Source of the DNA: Coprobacter secundus
GTDB taxonomy: Bacteria > Bacteroidota > Bacteroidia > Bacteroidales > Coprobacteraceae
Length of the DNA: 64,000 bases
Reading direction: 5' to 3'
NCBI GenBank assembly: GCA_000803105.1
Contig: JTDA01000001.1
Span: 186,001-250,000 of the forward strand
Position numbers and translations under genes: made by a program. The notes beneath the pieces were generated by a model that did no database searches, was not told the DNA's origin, and saw only the letters and a program-made list of their open reading frames with translations. Shown here piece by piece: positions 27,351-36,541 of the stretch (position 1 is its first letter; the number at the start of each line of letters is the position of its first letter).

Positions 27351-29180
27351 ATGATGAAAGACTTTATAAAGATTCTGATGCGCTTCGTGCCACCTTACAA
27401 AAAGTATCTTTTCTTAAATATTTTTTTCAACATTTTATCTACCATATTAAGCTTATTCTCTTTTGCATTACTCATACCTATTCTCGAAATCTTATTCAAA
27501 ATAAAAGAATCGACATATACGTATATGGAGTTTGGTAGTGCATCATTCAAAGATGTCTTTGTAAACAACTTCTATTATTATATATCCCAACAAATCAATC
27601 AGTACGGAGGAGGGTCTGCATTGATGATCCTGGGAGCCGGTCTGGTTTTCATGACTTTCCTGAAAACAGGAACAAGTTACTTAAGTTCTTATTTTATGAT
27701 TCCTATCCGGTCGGGAGTAGTACGAGACATTCGTAACTACGTTTTCAAAAAAGTTGTGAGTCTCCCTATCGGTTTTTTCACTACTGAACGTAAAGGTGAC
27801 GTCATGGCTCGTATGACAGGCGATGTCGCCGAGATAGAAAACTCTATCATGTCCTCACTTGATATGATGTTCAAAAATCCCATTATGATTATTGTATACT
27901 TAACCACAATGTTCCTGTTAAGCTGGCAATTGACTCTATTTGTACTCATTTTATTGCCATTCAGCGGATATATTATGGGGAAAGTAGGGAAAACTCTAAA
28001 ACGGAGCTCATTTGAAGCACAACAACAATGGGGCATCTTAATGTCCCAAATAGAAGAGACTCTCGGAGGATTGCGCATTATTAAAGCATTCAATGCCGAA
28101 CCTAAAATCAAAGGACGATTCTTTAAAGCCAACCAACGATTCTTTAAACTTACCAACCGTATCAGCCGCCGTCAGGCTTTAGCTCACCCTATGAGTGAAT
28201 TCTTAGGGACTCTTACCATTGCTATCGTATTATGGTTCGGGGGATCATTGATACTTAGTGGGCATAGCTCCATTACAGCAGCGTCGTTTATATACTATTT
28301 GGTTATTTTTTACAGTATTATCAACCCTGCAAAAGAATTTTCTAAAGCTGCCTACGCTGTACAAAGAGGATTGGCATCCATGCAACGAGTAGATATAATC
28401 TTATCTGCTCAAAACCCTATACAAGATCCGGAAAAGCCTGTAGTGAAACAAGAAATGAACCATCAGATAGAATATAGAAACATATCTTTCAAATATCAGA
28501 CCGACTGGGTATTGAAAAACGTTTCCATTACTATACCCAAAGGACAAACTGTTGCATTAGTCGGCCAATCAGGATCAGGAAAATCTACAATGGCAGACCT
28601 TCTCCCTCGTTTCTATGATGTTGAAGTAGGTGGCATATACATCGACGATGTAAACATTAAAGACATGAAAGTATACGATTTACGTTCCATGATGGGAAAT
28701 GTAAATCAAGAAGCAATTTTATTTAATGACTCATTCTACAACAATATTACATTCGGTGTAGAAAACGCCACTATGGAACAAGTTATTGAAGCTGCCAAAA
28801 TTGCAAATGCCCACGATTTCATCATTGCAACAGAGGACGGATACAACACGAATATCGGGGACCGAGGTTGCCGCCTCTCCGGTGGACAGCGGCAACGAAT
28901 AAGTATTGCCCGTGCCATTTTAAAGAATCCTCCAATACTGATATTGGATGAAGCCACATCGGCATTAGACACCGAATCGGAACGACTGGTTCAGGAAGCT
29001 TTGGAAAATTTAATGAGAAACCGCACTACAATTGTCATAGCACACCGCTTGTCTACGATAAAAGATGCTCACAAAATTTACGTTATGCACGAAGGGGAAA
29101 TTGTCGAAAGCGGCACTCATTCAGAACTTATGGCTCTCAATAAATACTATAAAAAATTAGTCGACATGCAAAAAGTTTAA
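27351..29180 (+). CDS. msbA: ABC exporter, MsbA-like (fused membrane and ATPase domains)
   Basis: A 609-residue half-transporter. Six membrane helices lie within residues about 15-335, with the intracellular coupling motif FFTTERKGDVMARMTGDV (about 142-159). The ATPase domain follows: Walker A GQSGSGKST (405-413), Q-loop NVNQEAILFN, signature LSGGQRQR (509-516), Walker B ILILDEATSALD and H-loop IAHRLSTI. Proteins of this type flip lipid A or other lipids across the inner membrane; the window also holds lpxB and an lptF-like gene. Multidrug export cannot be excluded. It converges on the transglutaminase-like gene with a 12-bp gap. Confidence 0.85.
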   Translation: MMKDFIKILMRFVPPYKKYLFLNIFFNILSTILSLFSFALLIPILEILFKIKESTYTYMEFGSASFKDVFVNNFYYYISQQINQYGGGSALMILGAGLVFMTFLKTGTSYLSSYFMIPIRSGVVRDIRNYVFKKVVSLPIGFFTTERKGDVMARMTGDVAEIENSIMSSLDMMFKNPIMIIVYLTTMFLLSWQLTLFVLILLPFSGYIMGKVGKTLKRSSFEAQQQWGILMSQIEETLGGLRIIKAFNAEPKIKGRFFKANQRFFKLTNRISRRQALAHPMSEFLGTLTIAIVLWFGGSLILSGHSSITAASFIYYLVIFYSIINPAKEFSKAAYAVQRGLASMQRVDIILSAQNPIQDPEKPVVKQEMNHQIEYRNISFKYQTDWVLKNVSITIPKGQTVALVGQSGSGKSTMADLLPRFYDVEVGGIYIDDVNIKDMKVYDLRSMMGNVNQEAILFNDSFYNNITFGVENATMEQVIEAAKIANAHDFIIATEDGYNTNIGDRGCRLSGGQRQRISIARAILKNPPILILDEATSALDTESERLVQEALENLMRNRTTIVIAHRLSTIKDAHKIYVMHEGEIVESGTHSELMALNKYYKKLVDMQKV

Positions 29181-29192
29181 TTATTACTTTTC

Positions 29193-30668
29193 TCATTTCA
29201 AAAGAACAACTTTTGCTTCGTCGTTACTTACATCAGGCATTGTTCTCCCGATATTAGCACCAATGAAAGTCGGATCACATACTAAATAACGGATACCATT
29301 CACTAAAAGATAATCTCCTGGAATATCAGTTTTAAAATGGACCGCTGTAGCCAAATGACCGGGATAATACAATAATACAACATCCAATCCCATCAAGTCT
29401 CGGACTAACCGAGAATACAAAATCGCTCTGTCTTCACAATCACTATATGGATAATAAATAGTCTCATCAGCAAAAAAAGGTCTATCACCTCCCCATATTT
29501 TATCATCATAACCATATGTAAATGCTGTTTGTACAAAATTTATCAATATATTGGCAGCTTCTTGTTCACTTTTCCCTACTATAGCATTTTTTAGTATTGG
29601 ATATAAAATATCCTGAACATTTCGGCTTAATACAGTATTTGCATAAAACTGCCATTTAGTTGTAACATCATTATTGATGAACGATTGAGGATAGGTATTA
29701 AAAAAATCTATTAAATTTTTATTGGACACTACCGAAACAGATACATCAGGATATCTCTTGGATGCTAGTTTCCGCACTGGAGTCGGAGACAATGTAAATT
29801 TCTGTTCTTTTCCTATCTCTAATGATAAAGATTGTTCTTGAGGATAAACCTTATTACAAATAAAAAGTCTTTCTTCTTTACATTCTAACGGATAAAATTT
29901 TTCACCCTCTATTAAAAAATAAGACATCTTATATATTCCATGACGACTGGCAACGAGTAAATATAATTTATTTGTTGCTGACCGAGCAATTCTCATTTTA
30001 TACCCTGACTGATTATATAAAAAAGCCTGAAACAAAGTTGCTTCATTTGTTTTTCCTCCATAAAAAGTAACAGCTAATTCACCTAACATCTGCAAATAGG
30101 CCCAATCACACAAACTCAACTGTGCACGAATATTCAGACAATCTCTAAGGACATTATTGTATTTCTCTTGTGACAAAATATTCCATACATCAGCTACTCC
30201 ATCTTCGTCAACCTTTTGCAATGTAAACTTATCATCATTCGATAATCGAACTTTACACTTGGTTCCAAAAAAAGAAAAATCAAACCATTCTTCTTTCGGT
30301 AGATTTATTTCAGGAATAGTAACCAAAGGCTTGGGTTGTTCTATCTTAACCGGTGTAGGAATAACTTCTTTATAAGGAAGCTGCTTATCTTCAGGTTTTG
30401 TATTTATTTCTTTTTCTGGAATTATTACAGGAGGTTTCGGATGGTCCGGAATCTTAGGAATAGGAATCTTAGGCTGAGCTTTATAAGATATCCATGCTTC
30501 TCGCATAAATAAGGCATAATTATCATTCGCCTTTTTTCTAAAATCACTGTATTCTTTAAAAGCTTCTTTACTAAAAGCTTCAAATTCTTTCATTAAATCG
30601 TCTCTATTTTGTGCCTGCATACTTAAAAACAAAATAAAGATGATGCTACTCATAAGAAATCTTTTCAT
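29193..30668 (-). CDS. Secreted transglutaminase-like domain protein
   Basis: About 491 residues if started at the ATG that gives the signal peptide MKRFLMSSIIFILFLSMQAQ. An in-frame ATG 7 codons upstream is possible. A charged helical segment (about 20-60) is followed by a proline/lysine-rich linker (about 68-125) and a long middle region with no recognised fold. The C-terminus has a transglutaminase-like triad: Cys in YSDCEDRA (about 411), His in GHLATAVHF (about 444) and Asp in VCDPTFIG (about 465). Such domains can be proteases or crosslinking enzymes in the periplasm. The substrate is unknown. Confidence 0.75.
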   Translation of the reverse strand: MKRFLMSSIIFILFLSMQAQNRDDLMKEFEAFSKEAFKEYSDFRKKANDNYALFMREAWISYKAQPKIPIPKIPDHPKPPVIIPEKEINTKPEDKQLPYKEVIPTPVKIEQPKPLVTIPEINLPKEEWFDFSFFGTKCKVRLSNDDKFTLQKVDEDGVADVWNILSQEKYNNVLRDCLNIRAQLSLCDWAYLQMLGELAVTFYGGKTNEATLFQAFLYNQSGYKMRIARSATNKLYLLVASRHGIYKMSYFLIEGEKFYPLECKEERLFICNKVYPQEQSLSLEIGKEQKFTLSPTPVRKLASKRYPDVSVSVVSNKNLIDFFNTYPQSFINNDVTTKWQFYANTVLSRNVQDILYPILKNAIVGKSEQEAANILINFVQTAFTYGYDDKIWGGDRPFFADETIYYPYSDCEDRAILYSRLVRDLMGLDVVLLYYPGHLATAVHFKTDIPGDYLLVNGIRYLVCDPTFIGANIGRTMPDVSNDEAKVVLLK

Positions 30669-30729
30669 GATAAAAATCATTTTAAACAACTTCTACAGAA
30701 TTTTATATTATATAATGATAAATTCCTAA

Positions 30730-30737
30730 CAAAAGTA
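30730..30737 (-). promoter_or_regulatory. -7 element of the transglutaminase-like gene
   Basis: TACTTTTG on the minus strand matches TAnnTTTG, 41 or 61 bases before the two candidate starts. Confidence 0.4.
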
Positions 30738-30830
30738 TATTTATTTTGCCAATAAAATAATACTTTTATATAATAGTAATCCTAAAATAAGTTACATACA
30801 TTCAGAATAAATTTCAAGTAATAAAATCAT

Positions 30831-30861
30831 ATTGCATTTTCATAAAAAAGAAATATCTTTG
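30831..30861 (+). promoter_or_regulatory. Promoter of the small Cys/His-rich protein gene
   Basis: A TTG (30832-30834), a 19-bp spacer and TATCTTTG (30854-30861, perfect TAnnTTTG). An in-frame ATG at 30832 falls inside this promoter, so translation must start at 30883. Confidence 0.55.
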
Positions 30862-30882
30862 TATCGGATAAAGTATTATCAA

Positions 30883-31278
30883 ATGAAACAAGCAGTGAAA
30901 TATATAATCATTTCTGTTCTGGCTCTTCTCCCAATAAGTGCAGCCATAATGGCATATACTGCTTCGTCTCAACTTTCAATACATAATCCCTGTCATACTG
31001 AGTGCCATCATTCTGATAATGGAAAAGACATGGCTATTCTGAACATTTTATCGGTTCAGACGCCCTATATTGTTACATCACAAGAGAACCCAATTAATTT
31101 TTTAGTTCGCTCAGTTTCTAAAAATAACTTTTCATTTCAATATAAACAGGATTTACTATGTACAAACTTAAATTTGTTTGTAACATATAAAAATGTACGT
31201 AATTATTTATCTCAACTTCTTTCACAAAGGCATAGTAAAGGGCACTACCAATATACTCTATGCCAAATGAGAATTTAG
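30883..31278 (+). CDS. Small hypothetical membrane-anchored or secreted protein
   Basis: 131 residues, not recognised. It begins with MKQAVKYIIISVLALLPISA, a signal peptide or single membrane anchor. A histidine/cysteine cluster HNPCHTECHH (34-43) follows and could bind a metal. The rest (about 75-131) has no visible motif and is rich in Asn, Tyr and Leu. The start was chosen because a perfect promoter lies just upstream. A minus-strand frame overlaps its 3' third, so the gene is supported mainly by the promoter and N-terminus. Function is unknown. Confidence 0.5.
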   Translation: MKQAVKYIIISVLALLPISAAIMAYTASSQLSIHNPCHTECHHSDNGKDMAILNILSVQTPYIVTSQENPINFLVRSVSKNNFSFQYKQDLLCTNLNLFVTYKNVRNYLSQLLSQRHSKGHYQYTLCQMRI

Positions 31279-31466
31279 CAATTTGTTTATATTCATCTGA
31301 TATTTCGATTTTATATATATCCATAAAATCTGAAATAAGGGTAATTGTGTCCGATTTCAAATTCGTAGGAGACAACATATCAATTTTATGGTACCCTTTC
31401 TTTATTTAAAAACAAATATGTCTATATAAAGGCACTTATAACCAAATTACTAAAAACTCAAATATT

Positions 31467-31961
31467 ATGAACTCAGAAATTGTATATAAAAAAGGCATCT
31501 CAATCAGTGGTATTATATTACTTATTATCGGTATAGTTACCGTTTATTCCGAAACTTTTTTCACTGAATCACAATCATCTATACGCATGGCTTTAATGTT
31601 TTTCGGAGCCATTATCTTTATGGCAGGTTTAGTAAAAGTGCTCATGGGTAAAAAATATATCGTACACAAAGAATCGGGAAGCCGTGTTACTAACTATAAC
31701 TTATTTTTTGACTCAAATGAAATAAACCGCCTTCAAAACATATTGGATGGAAAACAATTTGATAGTATTCCTAAATTAAAACCTGCAGACGGAAATAAAG
31801 CAGGGGTTAAGCTTGATTTATTCATCTCCGATGACAAAAAATTTGCTGCAGCTCAGGTATTCCAATTTATCCCCTTTAAATATGAACCAGCCGGAGAACA
31901 AAAGACTTTCTATGACAATGATGCTCAACTATTAGCAAATTATATTCCAAATCAAAAATAA
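31467..31961 (+). CDS. Hypothetical protein with two membrane helices
   Basis: A 164-residue protein, not recognised as a named family. Two hydrophobic helices (about 11-28 and 40-60) form a hairpin, then a soluble C-terminal domain of about 100 residues (NYNLFFDSNEINRLQNILDG, KLDLFISDDKKFAAAQVFQF) faces the cytoplasm if both ends are inside. There is no catalytic motif. A good terminator follows at once, so it is the last gene of its unit. It resembles conserved hypothetical proteins of gut Bacteroidota, from memory only. Confidence 0.7.
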   Translation: MNSEIVYKKGISISGIILLIIGIVTVYSETFFTESQSSIRMALMFFGAIIFMAGLVKVLMGKKYIVHKESGSRVTNYNLFFDSNEINRLQNILDGKQFDSIPKLKPADGNKAGVKLDLFISDDKKFAAAQVFQFIPFKYEPAGEQKTFYDNDAQLLANYIPNQK

Positions 31962-31983
31962 GAAAAATATCTGATAAATTTAA

Positions 31984-32014
31984 CCTCATCCAACTAAGTC
32001 GGATGAGGTTTTTT
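31984..32014 (+). terminator. Intrinsic terminator
   Basis: CCTCATCC (31984-31991) pairs with GGATGAGG (32001-32008) over a 9-nt loop and is followed by six T. It closes the two-helix hypothetical gene. Confidence 0.9.
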
Positions 32015-32050
32015 ATTATCTTTACAAAACATAAATTGCTTTTACCCCAA

Positions 32051-33334
32051 ATGGATAAATCTGAAAGAGAAAAAGTAATAAAGCTCATCCGTCGTGAAGT
32101 TATACCTGCGATAGGCTGTACGGAGCCCATGGCTGTAGCATTATGTGTTGCAAAGGCCACCGAGATACTTGAAAAACGTCCAGAGCAAATAACCGTTTTT
32201 TTAAGTGCCAATATTCTAAAAAATGCAATGGGTGTAGGAATACCCGGAACAGGAATGATAGGATTACCTATAGCAATAGCATTAGGTGCTCTTATCGGGA
32301 AATCTAAATATCAATTGGAAGTTTTGAAAGACTGTACCCCATCAGATGTAAAACAAGGTCAAAAAATAATTGATTCTAAAAGCATACAAATATATTTAAA
32401 AGAAAATATTTCCGAAAAATTATATATAGAAGCCTTCTGCAAATCCGGTGAAAACAGTTCGTCCGCTATCATTTCTGGTACCCATACAAACTTTGTTTAC
32501 TTGCAGAAAGACAATAAAATATTACTTGACAAGCAATATAGCAGTCATCTCCCGACAGAAGGTGAAATAGTCTCCCTGAATCTAAAAAAGGTTTACGAAT
32601 TTGCAACAACAACCCCCATTGAAGAAATCCGTTTTATCCTCGAATCGGCCCAACTAAACAAAGCTGCAGCCGAACAATCTTTTAAAGGAAATTTCGGACA
32701 TGGACTGGGAAAAATTTTAACGGGGAAATTCGAAAACGAAGTTATGGGAAAAAGTATTTTCTCCCACATACTTTCTTTTACCTCAGCAGCATGTGACGCT
32801 CGCATGGCAGGGGCCATGATACCTGTAATGAGTAATTCAGGGAGTGGCAATCAGGGCATTGCAGCGACACTGCCAGTTGTCATTTATGCAGAAGACAACA
32901 AATTACCTGAAGAACAACTAATTAGAGCTTTGACTCTGAGTCACCTTACTGTAATCTACATAAAACAAAGCCTGGGATATCTATCCGCCCTATGTGGCTG
33001 TGTCGTTGCAGCAACCGGCTCAAGTTGCGGAATAACTTATTTAATGGGAGGCGATTATTCTAAAATTACTTACGCTGTCAAAAACATGATAGCCAATCTT
33101 ACAGGTATGATTTGTGACGGTGCTAAGCCGAGTTGTGCTTTAAAACTGACAAGTGGGGTTTCTACGGCTATACTCTCAGCTCTATTAGCCATCGAAAATA
33201 AATGTGTAAGTTCGGTAGAGGGAATCATAGATGAAGATGTAGATAAGAGTATTCATAACCTCACTCAAATAGGCTCTCAAGGTATGGAAGAAACCGACAA
33301 ATTAGTTTTAGACATCATGACTCACAAATGTTAG
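32051..33334 (+). CDS. UPF0597 / L-cysteine desulfidase family protein
   Basis: About 427 residues starting at MDKSEREKVIKLIRREVIPA. The upstream in-frame ATG at 32003 lies inside the terminator hairpin and is not credible. The family blocks AIGCTEPMAVAL (C23), GVGIPGTGMIGLPIAIALGAL, SNSGSGNQGIAATLPVV, LCGCVVAATGSSCGITYLMGG and MICDGAKPSCALKL are present; the cysteines match ligands of an iron-sulfur cluster. Characterised members (CdsB, CyuA) break down L-cysteine to pyruvate, sulfide and ammonia; related proteins are serine dehydratases. It is a single gene directly after a terminator. Confidence 0.85.
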   Translation: MDKSEREKVIKLIRREVIPAIGCTEPMAVALCVAKATEILEKRPEQITVFLSANILKNAMGVGIPGTGMIGLPIAIALGALIGKSKYQLEVLKDCTPSDVKQGQKIIDSKSIQIYLKENISEKLYIEAFCKSGENSSSAIISGTHTNFVYLQKDNKILLDKQYSSHLPTEGEIVSLNLKKVYEFATTTPIEEIRFILESAQLNKAAAEQSFKGNFGHGLGKILTGKFENEVMGKSIFSHILSFTSAACDARMAGAMIPVMSNSGSGNQGIAATLPVVIYAEDNKLPEEQLIRALTLSHLTVIYIKQSLGYLSALCGCVVAATGSSCGITYLMGGDYSKITYAVKNMIANLTGMICDGAKPSCALKLTSGVSTAILSALLAIENKCVSSVEGIIDEDVDKSIHNLTQIGSQGMEETDKLVLDIMTHKC

Positions 33335-33428
33335 TGCTTACACCTTTCTCTCTTTTAATATATTTTACTTTCAATATTAAAAATCATCCTATTAAAAACA
33401 AATTGAGATAAAAGCGTGTTTATGTAAG

Positions 33429-33505
33429 AAACGTAAGGCTACCGGAAAAAACGCATCATTCTCCGCTCCTGTTTTTTAGGAACAGGGTTCCCTTATGTTA
33501 CGTTT
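33429..33505. repeat. Nested inverted repeats in the susC leader
   Basis: Outer arms AAACGTAA (33429-33436) and TTACGTTT (33498-33505) enclose an inner CCTGTT (33468-33473) / AACAGG (33481-33486) hairpin. They lie 41-117 bases before the susC-type start in a 211-bp gap without a visible TAnnTTTG promoter. They may be an RNA structure in the leader or an operator. Confidence 0.45.
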
Positions 33506-33545
33506 TTGTTAATAAATAGATTATAAACATTTAAACACTTCTTAC

Positions 33546-36521
33546 ATGGAACACGTTCATTTAAAAACGGGCTGGAAAACAGTATTGGCTCTCCTGGCCA
33601 GTCTGTTCTTCGTATTGGATATATCTGCCCAGGAAATTACAGTACAGGGTACAGTCAAAGATACGTATGGCGAACCGGTTACTGGAGCAAATGTCATCGT
33701 AAAAGGAAAAACACACGGAACGATAACAGATATTGACGGCCGTTATCGTATCGAAACTCCTTCTGATGGTATTCTCACATTTTCATTTGTCGGATATAAC
33801 AGCCAGGAAATACCTATTAATAACCGAACTCAAATCGATGTAATCTTAAAGGAAAATGTCATCTCTTTAGGTGAGGTTGTCGCCATCGGATACGGTACCG
33901 TAAAAAAAAGCGACGCTACCGGTGCAGTCACAACCGTAAAACCGGATGATATAAACAAAGGAATGGCTACTTCAGCCCAAGACCTGCTGGTCGGTCAGAC
34001 TCCCGGTGTGGTAGTTACCATTAATGGGGGGAAACCGGAAGGAGGAGGAGACATCCGTATACGTGGAGGTTCATCTTTAAATGCAACCAATGACCCTCTT
34101 ATTGTCATCGACGGTGTACCCGTTGACAATTCCGGAGTCACCGGAATGTCCAATCCTTTAAGCATGATTCCCCCCGACAATATAGAATCTTTCACTATAC
34201 TAAAAGATGCTTCGGCTACTGCTATATACGGATCGAGAGCCTCAAACGGAGTTATTATTATTACTACAAAAAAGGGAATGAGCGGTAAGCCACAAATCAA
34301 CTTCAATGCAAATGTATCTGTAAGTACTCCCCATCGAAGAGTAGGAGTATTAGACGCTTCCGAATTTAGAGGAATTATAGCCGAAAAATTAGGAATGAAT
34401 AGTCAAGCATATGGTTTATTAGGAGATAGTAATACAAAATGGCAAGATGAGGTTATCGGAACACGTGTAAGTTCAGACTATAATCTAAGTGTCGGTGGAC
34501 AATTAAAAATGATTCCGTACCGGGTATCTGCAACATATACCAATCAGAACGGTATATTAAAAACCTCATCTATGGACCGTACTACTGCATCTATCTCTTT
34601 GACCCCCAAATTTTTCAATAATACTCTGAGTATCAATGCCAATGTAAAAGGTCTATATATTCGAAATCAATTTGCTGACGAAGCTGCTATTGGAGGCGCT
34701 GTCAGTTTCGACCCCACTCAACCGGTAAAAGTTCCCGGACAAGAAACCGGGAACGGATATTTTATGTGGTTACAACCGGGAACCAATGCCGTTATCGGAA
34801 TTGCTCCTCTCAATCCTGCATCTCTCATCGATGACCGTTCAATGAAAGCGAATGTATGGAGGAGTATTGGCAATTTACAAATCGATTATATCATGCCATT
34901 CTTACCTGAATTAAGGGCTAATCTCAACTTGGGGTATGATGTGTCGAAGAGTACACAACATAATAAAATGTTTCCAAACTCCCCGATTACTTATAAAGAA
35001 AACAAGAAACTGGGGTTAGGACAAGATGAGAAATTATCGCAACTGAAACGGAACCAACTACTCGACTTTTACCTAAATTACAAAAATCATTTTAAAGAGA
35101 TACGAAGTGATTTGGACATAATGGCAGGATATTCATGGCAACGATTCTATAAAGACGGTGCAACAAACACTCTTCTTATGCCAGACGGAGAACCCTGGTA
35201 TTACAAAGGATATGCCGACCATTTACAATTACTTTCTTTCTTCGGACGTATAAATTACACGTTTCAGGACACTTATTTATTGACATTCACCCTTCGTGGA
35301 GACGCAACATCCCGTTTCTCAAAGGATAATAGATGGGGTACTTTCCCGGCTCTTGCCCTTGGCTGGAAAATCATAAACGAACCATTCATGCAAAAAGCAA
35401 CTAACTTTATGAATGAATTTAAACTACGTTTAGGCTACGGTATTACCGGTCAACAAGATATAAGTGATAATTATTTCCCATATTTGCCCCTTTATTCTTT
35501 GGGCTTCCCTACAGCTTCATATCCCTTCGGAGACGTATATTACAATACTTTACGGCCGAATGGATATGACCCCAATATTAAATGGGAAGAAACTACAACA
35601 TATAATATAGGTATCGATTTTGGATTTTTAAATAACAGAATCAGTGGTTCTCTTGATTATTATTATCGCAAAACGAACGATCTGATAAGCCGGATTCCCG
35701 TTCCCGCCGGTTCAAATCTTACGAACGAAATCTATACTAATATCGGTAGTCTACGCAATGAGGGTATAGAGTTCGGCATTAATGCCAAACCGATTGTGAA
35801 TAACCGTGTTCAATGGGATATCGGATTCAATATAGCATGGAATTCCAACAAGATTACCAAACTAAACAAAAGCAATGACCCTGATTACTATATACCCGTA
35901 GGCGGTATAAGCGGAGGTACAGGAAACACCGTACAAGCCCACAAAGTCGGATATCCGGCATTCAGTTATCTATTATATGAACAAGTTTATGATCAAGAAG
36001 GTAAACCGATAGAAGGCCTGTATGTAGATAGAAATGGCGACGGAATCATCGATGAAGCAGACAAACGGTTGTATAAAAGCCGTGATCCTAAAGTCGTAAT
36101 GAGTATAACATCCAAGGTAGATTTTTTCAATTTCGACTTTGGCATTGCTCTCCGTGCTAATTTAGGAAACTATGTATATGACAATGTTCTATCAAACAAT
36201 TCCAGCTACTCGGCAATATATAACAGTGCCGGATATTTAAATAATTTGGTAAGGCGGGGTACCAAATTCCAGAATCCTCAATATATGAGTGATTATTATT
36301 TAAAAAATGCCGGATTCCTACGTTGTGACAATATTACGTTAGGATACACATGGAATAATTTGTTGCAAGATAAACTAAAGTTACGATTATACGGAGCTGT
36401 ACAGAATCCTTTTGTTATAACAAAATATAAAGGTCTCGATCCGGAAGTGTTCTCGGGCATCGACAACAATGTCTATCCCCGGCCTACTACTTACTTGCTG
36501 GGTGTCATTATTACTTATTAA
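33546..36521 (+). CDS. susC: SusC/RagA family TonB-linked outer membrane protein
   Basis: A 991-residue outer membrane transporter. A signal peptide ends at SAQ (about residue 29). A carboxypeptidase-regulatory-like domain (about 33-115, VQGTVKDTYGEPVTGANVIVKG) leads into the SusC box VVAIGYGTVKKSDATGAV, a plug (LLVGQTPGVVVTINGG, RIRGGSSLNATNDPLIVIDGVP, ILKDASATAIYGSRASNGVIIITTKKG) and a long beta-barrel. It imports glycans in complex with the SusD protein encoded 20 bp downstream. The substrate is not known. No enzyme or regulator of a polysaccharide locus is adjacent. Confidence 0.95.
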   Translation: MEHVHLKTGWKTVLALLASLFFVLDISAQEITVQGTVKDTYGEPVTGANVIVKGKTHGTITDIDGRYRIETPSDGILTFSFVGYNSQEIPINNRTQIDVILKENVISLGEVVAIGYGTVKKSDATGAVTTVKPDDINKGMATSAQDLLVGQTPGVVVTINGGKPEGGGDIRIRGGSSLNATNDPLIVIDGVPVDNSGVTGMSNPLSMIPPDNIESFTILKDASATAIYGSRASNGVIIITTKKGMSGKPQINFNANVSVSTPHRRVGVLDASEFRGIIAEKLGMNSQAYGLLGDSNTKWQDEVIGTRVSSDYNLSVGGQLKMIPYRVSATYTNQNGILKTSSMDRTTASISLTPKFFNNTLSINANVKGLYIRNQFADEAAIGGAVSFDPTQPVKVPGQETGNGYFMWLQPGTNAVIGIAPLNPASLIDDRSMKANVWRSIGNLQIDYIMPFLPELRANLNLGYDVSKSTQHNKMFPNSPITYKENKKLGLGQDEKLSQLKRNQLLDFYLNYKNHFKEIRSDLDIMAGYSWQRFYKDGATNTLLMPDGEPWYYKGYADHLQLLSFFGRINYTFQDTYLLTFTLRGDATSRFSKDNRWGTFPALALGWKIINEPFMQKATNFMNEFKLRLGYGITGQQDISDNYFPYLPLYSLGFPTASYPFGDVYYNTLRPNGYDPNIKWEETTTYNIGIDFGFLNNRISGSLDYYYRKTNDLISRIPVPAGSNLTNEIYTNIGSLRNEGIEFGINAKPIVNNRVQWDIGFNIAWNSNKITKLNKSNDPDYYIPVGGISGGTGNTVQAHKVGYPAFSYLLYEQVYDQEGKPIEGLYVDRNGDGIIDEADKRLYKSRDPKVVMSITSKVDFFNFDFGIALRANLGNYVYDNVLSNNSSYSAIYNSAGYLNNLVRRGTKFQNPQYMSDYYLKNAGFLRCDNITLGYTWNNLLQDKLKLRLYGAVQNPFVITKYKGLDPEVFSGIDNNVYPRPTTYLLGVIITY

Positions 36522-36541
36522 CAATCTAAAAACTGAGAAAT

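Noticed and set aside
31118..31378. 86-codon minus-strand ORF overlapping the small Cys/His protein gene
   Set aside because: The sequence is not implausible and a CATATTTG lies upstream, but the plus-strand frame has a better promoter and signal peptide. I could not support both; worth a homologue check.
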